Source: Symbiodinium natans (Eukaryota > Sar > Dinophyceae > Suessiales > Symbiodiniaceae). From it: a stretch of DNA of 41,500 nucleotides. A model generated the notes under the pieces. That model worked only from the letters and a program-made list of their open reading frames with translations. It was not told the DNA's origin and did no database searches. Below, one piece after another: positions 11,601 through 24,200 of this stretch (the stretch's first letter is position 1; every line of letters begins with the position of its first letter). The position numbers and the translations under genes were made by a program. The stretch lies in contig CAJNDS010002190.1 in the NCBI GenBank assembly GCA_905221605.1, positions 1,130,788 to 1,172,287 on the forward strand. The letters are read 5' to 3'.

Positions 11601-14600
11601 GGGGTTTGGGGTTTGGGGTTTAGGTGGCAGTAGTTCGTAACCCTAAATCTCAAACACCAAGCCCTAGAACCCTGAAAGCTTACACGGAAAGATCGAGATG
11701 CTCAACGCCCTACGCCCTAAACCCTAAACCCTCAGGGCTACACCCTAGACCTTAAACCTCCAGGTGTGGCGGCAAGATAGTCTCCCGGATGCTCAACGCG
11801 GCGCTGGGCTCCCCAGGAACATGACCCATTTGGGGTTTAGGGTTTAGGGTATGGGGTTTAGGGTTTAGGGTTTAGGGTTTGGGGTTGGGGGTTTAGGGTT
11901 TAGGGCACGTAAGGCTTAGGAATCAGGGCCCGCACCGCCCTGCCCCCCAACCCCCCTTACCCAAAGCTCCTTTAATTCGAGGGGTCATGTTCCCTCTTTG
12001 GCCGTCATATTTTGCTGGTACTTGGATTTGTCGGATAGTAGCCCTAAACCCTAGATCCCCTAAACCCCCTAAACCGGTCTACCATTAAACCCTAAACCCT
12101 AAACCCTAAACCCTAAACCCTAAACCCTAAACCCCCTTGGTTCATGCCTCAGGGGTTGCAGGGGCTCCTCGACCCAGACTCAGTTTGGAGGGTCTTGACG
12201 CTCAGGATTCGCATGGGCAAGATGGTGCGAACCCGGACGAAGATTGGCAAAGGCCAGGCGGCCGGAAATTTCAGGGTTCAGGGTTTCGGGTTTAGGGTGC
12301 AGTGTTTAGGGCTTGGGGGTTTAGGGTTTAGGGTTGAGGGTTTAGGCTTGGCCCAAGCCAAGCCTGTAAGATTCTATGGCCGGCACAGCAGGCCATTCGA
12401 AGGAAGGACTCGAGAATTCTACAGCCGAAATCCCACCTCAAGACTCAAACCATCCATACATCCTTAGATGCACACTTACCCTAAACCCTAAACGCTAAAC
12501 CCGAAAAACTGAACCCTAAACCCATCCTGGTGTGTGTGTATGTATGTATGTATGTATGTATGTATGTATGTATGTATGTATGTATGTATGTATGTATGTA
12601 TGTATGTATGTATGTATGTATGTATGTATGTATGTATGTATGTATGTATGTATGTATGTATGTATGTATGTATGTATGTATGTATGTATGTATGTATGTA
12701 TGTATGTATGATGTATGTATGTATGTACGTAGGTATTTATGTATGTATGTGTATGTGTATGTGTATGTGTACGTGTATGTGTATGTGTATGTTGTGTTTG
12801 TAGGTGTTTGGATGTGTTTGGGTGTAGTTGTATGTACTTGTGTGTATATGTATGTATCTGTATGTGTCTGTATAAATTTTGTGTTGTTTACATGTTATAC
12901 TTAGATTCACACATGCTCATGTGAGGTTGTTTCATTCAGGTTCCCCTTTTCAGGCACAGTGGGGTTCGATCTTGCTTATGGGCCCAGCTGGGTTGACGGT
13001 TTAGGGCTAGCGCTTTAACGGCTAGCTGTAGCGAACCCTCACATCCCCGTGCCCCCACGAAAGCCCTAAGCCCGAAACCCTAAACCCTAAACCCTTTATG
13101 ACGGCTCAACCCGAAACCCTAAACCCTAAACCCTAAATCCCTAAACCCTAAACCCTAAACCCTATATTGCTTCCTCTCGCATGCAGGCTCCGTGTCTGTG
13201 TCGAGCGCGGCAGTGGAGCTCATGATGTCCAGGCTTTAGGGTTTAGGGTTTAGGGACTTAACCACGGACAAACTTGCCCAGCTTCATGGCGGCAAACGCT
13301 CCACACAATGGGTCCCTGCCATAGAAAATCCCAAGACACCTAGCTCTTGGCCCTTTGTTCAAGAGGTCCTGCACTTGTGAAGCTCCCGTCCGTTTACGAT
13401 TTCAGGGACGCCAAACCCCAAGTCCCAAACCCGCTTTGGGGGTTTAGGGTTTGGGGTGTAGGGTTTAGGGTTTAGGGTTTAGGGTTTAGGGGGCTCAGGG
13501 GTTAACTCACCATTCCAGCGAATCCAGGGCACGAAGCCAGCAAATTTGCGTTTGCGACTTTACATCCCTAAGCCCTAAACCCCTAAACCCTAAACCCTAA
13601 ACCCTAAACCCTAAACCCTAAACCTTAGACCCTCAACCCTTAGCTCTAAACCCTGATTCCTAGTTCCTACGCATCAACACAGGGCTGGACCAGGTTTGAA
13701 GCGTTTTGCCTCGCCATTTTTTTTGTGTGTGGGCTTTAGGGTTACGACAATGCGCCCTGGCCCTGAGTTTTTTGCACACTTGAAACCCTACACCTGAAAC
13801 CCGAAATCGTAAATCCTAAAACCCTAAACCTTAAAAACCCTAAACCCTAAACCCTAAAACCCAAAGCCTTAAAAATCCTAAACCCCAAACCCTAAACCCT
13901 AAACCCTAAACCCTAAAGCTCAACCCTTCAACCGTGCCAACACCACCCGGTCCGCAGGGCGATGCAGGATCTCCGCAAGCCTGCCAGCAAGCTGCACGTC
14001 CAAGCCCTGGCATTCGGGTTTAGGGGTTAGGGTTTAGGGTTTCGGGTTTAGGGTTTAGGGATGTTTAGGGTTTAGGGTTTATGGGTTTAGGATCACGTTT
14101 GTCAACTCCGAAGAGTGGGCGTTCCTTGTCCCTCACCCTCCCCCCTCGGCCCCCCTAACCCCAATCCCCCAATCCCTAAACCCTAAACCCTAAACCCTCA
14201 TCGTGCTCCCCTGCGGCGTTTGGGCACTGAGGTGTGCATCGTTGGCGCAGGCAAGATGTCGAGGCCATTCTTGGCATCCAGCAAACAAGAAGGTCTAGGA
14301 TTTGAGGGTTGAAGAGCTTGGGCCCCTACGCCCTGAAGCCTAGAGTGTAGGGTTTAGGGTTTAGAGTTTAGGGTTTAGGGTTTAGGGTTTAGGGTAAAGA
14401 GTTTAGGGTTTAGGGTTTAGAGTTTAGGGTTTAGGGTTTTGGGGTTTCTGGGTTTATATAGGGTCTAAATGCCTGCCAGGTTGCTTCTGCTGGCTCTCTT
14501 CAGCAAGTACCCCGACATCAAGGCTGCGCAGAAACTGGGGATTATGCACCCCAGGCTACGTCCTAAATGTTCAAAGAGAGGCCCCGCTCTTCATGTTTTT

Positions 14601-17600
14601 CGCTTTGAATTTGATTCTCGATCCGCCCTCAGAAGTAGGCGTTCGAAGCAATCTATCCTAAGCCCTACACTCGGTAAGCCCTTGGGATTTGCTCGATATG
14701 TTCATTATTTGGGGTTAAGACGGACCCCAGACCCCAGCTACCAAAATTTTCAGAGGGGTTTAAAAGCCCCGGAGCCCGGACACCCTTGGAGTCCCACTGC
14801 CCTACACGTCTGAAGCTCTCAGCCCGAAGGGCCCTTTAGGCCCGATCAAAGCCCTATAAGCCTAAAAAAGCCCCACAAGCAGAAGCCCGAAGCCCTCAAC
14901 CCGAAGCCTTATAAGCCCTAAGCCTTGTAAGCACTACACAAGGCCTATAAAAGCCCTATAAGCCCTATAAGCCCTATAAGCCCTATAAGCCCTATAAGCC
15001 CTAAGCCTTACAAGCCCTGAGCTCTAGAAAAGCCCTACCTGGTTAGTATAGAGTGGGGTAGGAGGGGAACCCATGAAATTAAGCCCTAAACCCCAAGCCT
15101 TATAAGCCTTAAGCCTTCTTTGCCTTAGAAAAGCCCATAAAGGCCCTATAAGCCCAACAAAAGGCCCAGAAAAACCCTCTACGCAAGCTCTACAAAAACC
15201 CTAAAAACCCCACAAGCCCCAAGCCTTAAACCGCCCTAAGAAGCCCAATAAGCCCTAAACCCTAAGCCTTACAAGCCCTGAGCCTTAACAGCCCTCAAAA
15301 AAGCCCTAGAAGCCCCAAACCCTAAACCCCAAACCCCAAACCCCAAACCCTAAACCCTATAAGCCCCAAAACCTGACCTTGCGGAGGTGAGCCTGGTCAA
15401 CCGCTCCATGGAGAAGGCGCAGGAAGTGCTGGACGACGAGATGGCGCGGGCCCCCTAAACCCTAAACCCTAAACCCTAAACCCTAAGCCCTATACTCTAA
15501 ACCCTAAACCCTAAACCCTAACCCTAAAACTTAAACGCTAAACCCTAAACCCTAAATTTAAGAGCCTCCGGCTCAAGCCGCCGACCCCGCTGGAGCATAG
15601 TTGAGAGGTCTGGGGTGGGGTGGAGGGGGGGTTCGGGGGGGGGGGGGGGGGGGGGGGGGTGGGTGGGGGGTGGGGGGGTGGGGGGGGGGTGGGGGGGGGG
15701 GTGGGGGGGGGGGTGGGGGGGGGGGGGGGGGGGGGGCCTGTTTACGGGCGCGGTCCTCCTTGTGCACCGACCCCCCCTACCCCCCCCCCCCCCCCCCCCC
15801 GCGTTTTGGGGAGGTAAGGAGGGAAAGAGGGAGGTTTTCACCTCCTCAAACCCATCCAACACGCCGCCAGGGTCGGCGGACCCTAAACCCGAAACCCTAA
15901 ACCCTAGACCCTAAACCCTGAACCCTAAAGCCTTCTGAGCTTTGGCGGGCAGGTGGAGGCTCAGCAAAGGGTCTGCGGATACTGTACAGGTTTAGGACCC
16001 TTTCCCCGTCCTTCTTATGAGAGTTTGTGTTTGGAGTTTAGGGTTTAGGGTTTAGGGTTTAGGGTTTAGGGTTTAGAGTTTGCATAGGGTACAAAACGCA
16101 CTTGAAGGCTGCTGGGTATCATCTGTAAGTACACTTGCGAACCTGTATTTCGACCTAGTCTAGGCATCAATGTCCCTACGAGCCATGAACATCCAAATAA
16201 GGCCCCTTGAGCACCCCAAGCCCAAAATACCCAAACTTCAGAGAACATTTTTGCACTGCAGAGATTCAGACCCGATAGCTGGTAGGGCATACGAGGTGCC
16301 AAGAATTGTGCTTGCAATGGCGGGCAAAATCCCGAACATTAACTTGTCTGGCCTTGCGGAAGCCTGGGAAAGTGATGAGAACATTCGCCGCAGGTTTATG
16401 CAGGACGGCAAGTTGCTGCAATGGCTTAAGCCAGAGCAGACGGGCGTTCCGAGCATGAAGAATGCCAAGTTGAACTGCGAAGTTCTCTTGCCAATGCTTA
16501 AGATGTGGCTACCAAGTGTCATCGTCCTGGACCTCACCGCTGGAATCTGTGAAGAGAGAGGCCATTGCACATTCAAACTAATCTTCGCTCATGGATTACT
16601 TTTCTGCCTTTAAGAGTCTTTGTACCTGACTTGCGCGTATCTCAATTGCTCTTTGCCGGTCTTATAGTCCCTACGTCGGCTCTTTCTTCCCCATGGTCGA
16701 TTCGCTTGCAATCCTCACCCTGCCCTACACCCTAAACCCGAAACACGGAGCAGGTCCAGAACCGCGGCGGCTCGAATGCGGAGGTCGTCCCGCTTGCCGC
16801 AGCCCCAGGCTACGCTGGATGTCGCTTTCAGGTCTTAGGTGTTTAGGGGTTTAGGGTTTGAGGTTTAGGGTTTAGGGTTTAAGGACCCGCAACCCGAAAC
16901 CCTAAACCCCAAACCCTAAACCCTAAACCCTGGTTAGGGACCCAGAGTAGCCTACTACTACTTCTTTTTGGCTCGGGTTCTAGCATGAACCCCAAAAAAC
17001 AAACAGGGGGTCCCATTTGCAGAGGCTTCTGCTGCAGTCTAGGATCTAAGGGTAGTTACATGGCCCCTCAATATGGGCGCTTAAAAGGGGATCCCTTACA
17101 ATATACCCCTCTCTAAGCCCGGGTTCAAAGGGAACTAAACCCAAATTCGAAAGCAGAACAAGCTCAAAGATTCAAAGATCATAGTCCTTGATTAGGGGCT
17201 CGTTTCTTAGGGATCCTTACATGGTCCCTTAGTGTGGGCCCTAAACGGAAACCCCCCCCTTACATACCCATACTTCAGAACCCTTTAAAGGAGGCGCTTG
17301 GAGGTTCATGGTACTTATGAACCAATGATAACTGTACTTATAACCCACTTGTAAGCCAAACCCTAAACCCTATAAGTACAGATATAATTGCTTAGCAAGT
17401 ACCATGAACCTCCAAGTAAGGGACCACATTAAGGGGACCTTTTAGCTAGCCGGCCTGGGATCGTTCTCTCGACATGTAAGCCCTGCGCCTCCCCAGCTCC
17501 CCAAATATGAGGGTTCAGGGTTCAGGGTAAGGGCCGGTTAGGGTCTAGGGGTTCAGGGTCTAGATTTTAGGGTTTAGGGTTTAGGGGTTTAGGGTTTAGG

Positions 17601-18121
17601 GTTTAGGGTTTAGGGTTTAGGCTTGATTTTTCCAGAGTTTTGGGGCTTGGCTTCACGTATCTGTCGTGGTTCGGGCGTCCCATACTCTCGGCCAGCACTG
17701 AGCCTTTCTGGATTTTGGGCCCTGAACTTCAAATCCTAAATCCCCAAACTCCAAACCCTAAACCCTACAGGCCCTAAACCCTACACCCTAAACCCCCCAG
17801 TCCCCGAAGCGATGTGACCCCCCCCCCCCCCCCCCCCCCCCCCGCCCCCCCCCCCCCCTACCCACTGTCCTTTTGCCCCCCCAGACCACCGCCACCCACA
17901 GCCCCTATTTAACCAGGTACCCCCCCCCCACCCCCCCCTAACCCCGCCTTTTGGCCTTGCCCCCCCACCCCGCCACCCACAGGCCACCCACATCCCCTAT
18001 GTAACCCCCCCCGTACCCCTACCCCCCGTGACCAACCCCCCCGGCCCCCCACCCCCGCCCAACCAACTTCTAAAAACACCCTACACCCCTAAACCCTAAA
18101 CCCCATATACCCCCCCACCCC

Positions 18122-18157
<36 letters not shown>

Positions 18158-18253
18158 AAGGAGAAGATGTTCGAGGTGATGCGACAGAGCGACGTCACCT
18201 TCACGGCAACGGGGAGCAAGGCCTTCATGGACACTGGGGTTCGGTTTTGGGGT

Positions 18254-18285
<32 letters not shown>

Positions 18286-21070
18286 GGTTTAGGGTTGAGG
18301 GTTGAGGGTTTAGGTTTTAGGTAGGGATTAGGGCCCAGTACCCTAAGATGCCCAAGTGCTGTTTTCGATCCCGGAGCAGCCCCGGAAAGACTTGAAACAC
18401 TAGGTAGGCCCTTGGGACATGTCATATTCAGCTTCCCTTGCATGCTAAGAACCACGACGATAAAGGTATGAAGGCCACAGTTCTGGGTAAGTTCGGAGAG
18501 CAACCCAGGCGTCAGAGCGAGGGTTGACATGGTAACCCAGGCTCCCCTGCTACAGGCCACTGTCTGCTTTGTTTTTTTTTGTGTGTACCGACGGGGCGGC
18601 AAAGAACGTAGTTGGGGCTAACCCGACCTTCAGCCCTCGACCAGTGGGCCGAATTCAGGGGATTCTTAGGATCCCGCCTCAGCAGATCCCTCGTAAAGCC
18701 CCTCTAACTGCAAAAGTGTGGCACCCCCTTCGCTGCCTAGGTGGCAGGGTTGGGGAAACCTTGCGATCCTAAGCCCCCGAAACCCTGAAACCCTGCACTT
18801 CCTAAGCCCTCGAAACCCTCAGATGCGCAGGTTCCCATCATCCATCCTGAAGACTTGAAGGACCTGGAGAGGAACCTGATGTTCTGCCCTCAGTGGGGTT
18901 CCCTAAACCCTAAACAAACCCTAAACCCTAAACCCTAAACCCTAAACCCTGAACCCTCAGGGTGACATCGGAATCGGGGGGCCTCTGAAGGTTCCGGTCC
19001 CCCTTCGCCTGCTTCGGGATATGCTGTGTAGAATTTGGGTTGAGGGTTTGGGGTTCAGGGTAGGGCTACTTTTTTTTAGTTTGGGGACTATAACTTCTCA
19101 GAAACCCTAAGATTGTGATTTTTGCTAGGGTTCCAGGTTCGGTATAGGTAGGAGTGCTAGCCAAGCTGGGTCATCCAGGACTTGAGTTCTGTCAGAGAAC
19201 CTTTCAAACCCCAAACCCCCAAAACCTAAACCCCTAAACCCTAAACCCTAAACCCTAAACCCTAAACCCTAAACCCTAAACCCTAAACCCTCCCTAAACT
19301 CTAAACCCTAAACCCAAACCCCAAAACCTAAACCCTAAAACCCCGACCTTTCCCAGGCTCGTCGACATCTCTGTCCCGCTGAACGTTGCCCCGGGCTGCG
19401 AAGAGGCAGAGTCCGCAAGTTGAAGTTTAGGGTTTAGGGTTTAGGGTTTAGGGTTTAGGGTTTAGGGTTTAGGGTTTAGGTTTTAGGGTTTAGGGTTTCA
19501 GGTTTACGGTTAAGGGGGGGGGGGTTTCCGAAAGTAGGGGCACCTTTCGGGGTCCTCATGAAAAGGGAATCCTACTATTTGGGGTTTATATTCGGGGTCC
19601 TTTGTCAGTAAATCCACACGTAGGGTTCAGAGGCTTAGGTCTTTTGGGGCTCAGAGGTTCAGAGTTTTAAGGGTTGAGGGGTAGAGAGCTTCAGGATTTC
19701 ATTCAAGGGTTTAGGCTCTGTGGGTTTGTGGGTTTAAGGGCTAAGGGTTTAGAGTTTAAGGGTTTGCGGGCTGAGAGTTTGCCAGGCATGGCCACATCCA
19801 TCCCTATGTCCCCTAAACCCTAAACCCTAAACCCTAAACCCAGAGCTTTAAAGAGGCCCTCTGCAGGGTTGAGTACGGGAGCTGCACGGCCCTCCTGACC
19901 CATCCTGATTATTCGCAGGGCTCTGTATCACGGGGCTTGATCAAGTGGATGGGATTAGGGTTTAGGGTTTAGGGTTTAGGGTTTAGGGTTTAGGGTTTAG
20001 GGTTTAGGGTTTAGGATATATACATTTCAGGTTTAGGGTTTAGGGCTCAGGGCTCAGGATTTGGGGTTTAGGGTTTAGTTGAGGGCATTAGGGTTCAGGG
20101 TTTAGGGTCAGGGTTCAGGGCACGAGGGCTTTAGGGTTCAGGGTTTCGGGTTTACGGGTTCAGGGTTTGGGGTTTAGGGCTTTAGGGTTTAGGGTTTAAA
20201 GGGCTCAGGGTTTGGGGTTCAGGGCTTTAGGGTTTAAAGGGTTCAGGGTTTGGGGCTTGGAGCTTAGGGCTCAGGGTTTGGCTTCTTGAGCTGTGCAGAG
20301 TTCCCTCAGATTGATGCTGCAGGTCAACAAGGTGGCATCCTACTCCGTGGACGACCTGAAGAAGGCCCTGGGCTAAGGGTAACCCTAAACCCTAAACCCT
20401 AAGCCTAGACTGCAATTCTTGCAAGCCCGAACAAGAAGTAACCCCTAAGACCCCTTAGACCTTAATCCTAGACCGCTTAATCCCGAGCCAGAAGTGCAGA
20501 CGCCACCTCCGAAACCGTAGAAGCTCCACGAAATTTTTTATAACCTATATGCCCTATAAACCCCGCAAAAAAAAAAAACATGAACCTTGCAAACCCTTTA
20601 TACCTTACAAACCCTACAGTCCGAAAACCCCTCTTCAGCCTAGAAGCCCCGTAAACCCTAAACTCTAGACCACTATGATTGTAAACCACCTGTAAGCCAC
20701 TATAACCCCCCCCCCCCCCCCAAAGCCCCTATAAACGCCTAAAAAGCTCAATAAACCCCCTAAACCCAAAACCCTAAACCCTCAACCTCCTACTACAATC
20801 CCTGCAGGTGGTCCAGGCGAATGCCGAGAAGCGCCAGTCGGAGGTCGACAAGGCCCTCTGGGCGTTTAGGATCTTAAGGGGTCGCTTTTTCGGGTTTAGG
20901 GTTTAGGGTTTTGGGGAGTCGTTGTTGAGAGTTTCTAGGGCTTTCGAGCTTGGCTTGGGGTTTTAGGGCGGTTCCAGGTGTGGAATTCGAGCGTTTAAGG
21001 GTTTAGGGTTTTAAGGACTGTTTATTCTATCCGTTTTTTTTGGGGGGGGACGGGGGGGGGGGGGGGGGGG

Positions 21071-21105
<35 letters not shown>

Positions 21106-21118
21106 CGGGCGGGGGGGG

Positions 21119-21154
<36 letters not shown>

Positions 21155-21164
21155 GGGGGGGGGT

Positions 21165-21232
<68 letters not shown>

Positions 21233-24200
21233 CGGGGGGGGGCGGGGGGGGGGAGTGGGGTTTGGGTTTCGGGGCTGTTTGTTTAGGGTTTTGTGATAAC
21301 GTGCGTTTTTTCAGGAGGGTTTCAGGCGAGTCTGGGTTTTCAGTTTGTTGCTTATAGGGCTGTAGGGGGTTCAGGGTTTGTGTCTTTGTGGTTTCAGGGT
21401 GCTTCAGTTTTGTTTCTTGTTTTAGGGTGTTTGTTCATGGCTTTTAGGTTTTGGGAGTTTGTTGGAGAGGCGTTTCTTTGGGCATGCGGGGCTTTAGGGG
21501 CTTCAGGGGGTTAAGGTGCTTACGGCCTATTCAGAGCTTCAGAGGAGGTTTCTGGTTTGGGGTTTCAGATTTGGTTCACGGAGTTGTTAGTGGGGTTCAG
21601 GGTTGTGGGTTTGAGGGTGTCTTTTTAAGCGTGTGGGCGCAGTTTGTACCCTAAACCCGAAACCTCGCCACCGAGAACTACCCTCTGAAACCTTCGGGAA
21701 TCTGGCTCGGGTGTACTCGGAGGTTCATGGTACTTCGTATCCCAATCATAATCTTACTTATAACCCAATCATAACCTTGCTAGGGTACTTAAGGGGCTTA
21801 TCATGTGGGTTATGACTACACTTATACTGGTAACCCTGCACCTCCAAGTAGAGTTAGGATCGAACGCTTTAGCAGCCCTACCACGGTAGGGGGATTTGAA
21901 GGCCTAATGCTCATGCTGGTTAGGGCTTCTGTCAAGCCGCATATTCCCCACGCAGGCAAGGCGCCTCATCACCGCCGAGGTGCAGAAATTCAAATGCTGG
22001 CAGGCCGAGCGCTACGTAGGGTTCAGGGTCAAAAGAAGCCCTAAACCCTAAACCCCTAAACCCTAAACCCTAAACCCTATAAACCCTGAACCCTAAAAAC
22101 CCTGAACCACAAAGGCATCCATGCCCATGCCCCAGATAGTAGATACTTGAACACCAGAAGTGGCTCTATGGCTCTATGGCTCTATGGCTCTATGGCTCTA
22201 TGGCTCTATGGCTCTATGGCAACTACGCTGGGTTTAGGGTTTATCGGGTTTAGGGATTAGGGTTTAGAGTTTGGGGTTTTGGGACCCCAAAGCCTAAACC
22301 GGCTACCGTTTATCTGTTCGTTCTTCAAGAGCCAGGTCGTTTGAAGACCTTTTCAGTGCGCGTCACCGTGGCGGCGCTCAGCTTCAAAGCCTACCACCTG
22401 TTCAACCAAATCCTTGCTATAAACCTGCCGGACTAACCTCAGCAAGCGCAAAATACAAACTATGCCAATAATTCAGGTACCTTTCCTTGGCTGATCTCAA
22501 ACTGATGCGTGGTCCCACTCCAGGGAGGCCCCCGCACCCCGGTGTGATTCCACTACAGGGAAGCGCCCCCCCTCCCCCCCCCCCCCCCCAGTTGTAAATA
22601 GAGTTCATCGTGAGGGCCTGTCGGTGGGGGACCCTTCAGTCCAAGTTCAAGGATCTATATCGGCACGGCCTGAGATTAACAGCAGGGACATGGCACAACC
22701 CTAAACCCTAAACCCTAAACCCTAAACCCTAAACCCTAGGCAATAGGAAAGCTCAAAGAGCCCCACAGGCCTCGCAGGGGGCGGTGCCATACCTCGCTGC
22801 ACTGCAGGCTGCGGCCATTTTTAGGATTAGGGTGTAGGGTTAGAGGTTTAGAGGTTTAGAGGTTTAGGGTTGAGGCTTTAGGGTTTAGGGTTTAGGGTTT
22901 AGGGTTTAGGGTTTAGGGTTTTCGGGTTAAGGGTTTAGAGTTTTTAGGGTTTAGGGTTTAGGGTTTGGGTGCTTGCGCAGCCAGATGAACGGGGTTTAGG
23001 GTTTCTTGTCTTGGGTTTAAGGTATCTTCCAGGGGTGCGACAGGGTCATTGCCCCGGAGCGCCAGGATGTAGTAACAGATCATGATCCTGAGCCGTAACA
23101 CCTCACCTCTGAACCCTTCACCCTCAATCACAAATCCCAAACCCTCGAAAAGCCCTAAACCCTAAACCCTAAACCCTAAACCCTAAACCCTAAACCCTAA
23201 ACCCTAAACCCTAAACCCTAAACCTACTGGTCCAAGGACAAAAATAGCTGACGACACGGACATTGAGTCGGGGAATTCTCCGGGGTGGCTTCTTCCAGAT
23301 CTCGCACTGGGTCCTATAATTTCAGATCATTGAGGTTCGAAGGTTCCTTCTAAATCCACCCTACATGTAGGGTTTAGGGTTTAGGGTTCAGGGTTTAGGG
23401 TCTAGGGTCTAGGGTCTAGGGTACCCCAAACTCATTTTGTGCGAGCTTACTGGGGGGGGCATCCCTGTCAGACTTTGATTATGGGAGCTTGCGCACAGGA
23501 AGCACTTTAGAACCCAACACCCTTTGAAGTTTCGCGTTCGTGGTTATGTCTTCCAAAATGAGGGTCCTGTTTGGGCACCTTATTTCAAGGGTGCCGTTTT
23601 CTACAGGGAACCCCCATGACGGGATCCTAGTTCAGAGCACTACCCATATGGGGGTTTACGAAGATTTGGGAGCCCTAACACACCGCAAATAGTAGAATTC
23701 CCTTATTATATGGACCCCAAGAAGGTACCCCCAATCTCGTAAACCCCCATATACCCTAAACCCTAAACCCTAAACCCTAAACCCTCCATTGTGTTCCAGA
23801 CAGGCCATGGCAGAACAGATCCGCCGAACGGAGTATGCCAAGATGGAGCACAAGCTCAAGGCTTTAAAAGAATTCCGACGGCTTCGGTTGAGGGTTTAGG
23901 GTTTAGGGTTTAGGGTGTAGGGTTCAGGGTTCAGGGTTCAGGGTTCAGGCTTTGGGGGGGTTGAGAGGGTTTCGCTTGGGGAGAGTCTGCGATAGACCCC
24001 AGCATGATCAGTTCTGGATGCCCTAAAACAGCAAAGGGCCATTGTCTATGAGGGATTCCAATGGGAACTCACCCCTGGGGCTGAACCTATGCAAACAATG
24101 CCTACATTAGGGATGTAGCGTTTGTAGTACCCTAATACCCTCATATCCTCATACCCTACTACCCCTAATTACCCCAATGCGCCATAATAGCCTAAACCCT

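Noticed and set aside
12144-12467. 107-codon open frame
   Set aside because: It is the hemA exon 12206-12252 read through both splice sites into repeats.
12530-12924. MYVC-repeat ORFs of up to 124 codons
   Set aside because: Translations of the (TGTA)n microsatellite.
13233-13253. A 21-nt intron made only of telomere repeats, followed by an exon reading DLTTDKLAQLHGGK at 13254
   Set aside because: Phase fits, but the exon at 13958-13997 (AMQDLRKPASKLH) also fits in phase and leads directly into VCIVGAGKM with better GluTR similarity. The 21-nt intron is then unnecessary.
15545-15914. Gly-rich and Pro-rich ORFs on both strands
   Set aside because: Translations of poly-G/poly-C tracts.
15950-15990. 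SADTVQ frame between exons as the AD-VFTAT motif
   Set aside because: The exon at 18161 contains SDVTFTATGSK in full.
18959-19040. GDIGIGG frame as the GluTR VDISVP exon
   Set aside because: The exon at 19357 encodes LVDISVP exactly and joins in phase through a GA donor.
19876-19950. VEYGSCTALLTHPDYSQG frame as a hemA exon
   Set aside because: The exons at 19357 and 20323 join in phase 0 without it. No GluTR similarity.
21040-21357. Glycine-rich 105-codon ORF
   Set aside because: Almost entirely the poly-G tract, with no unique domain.
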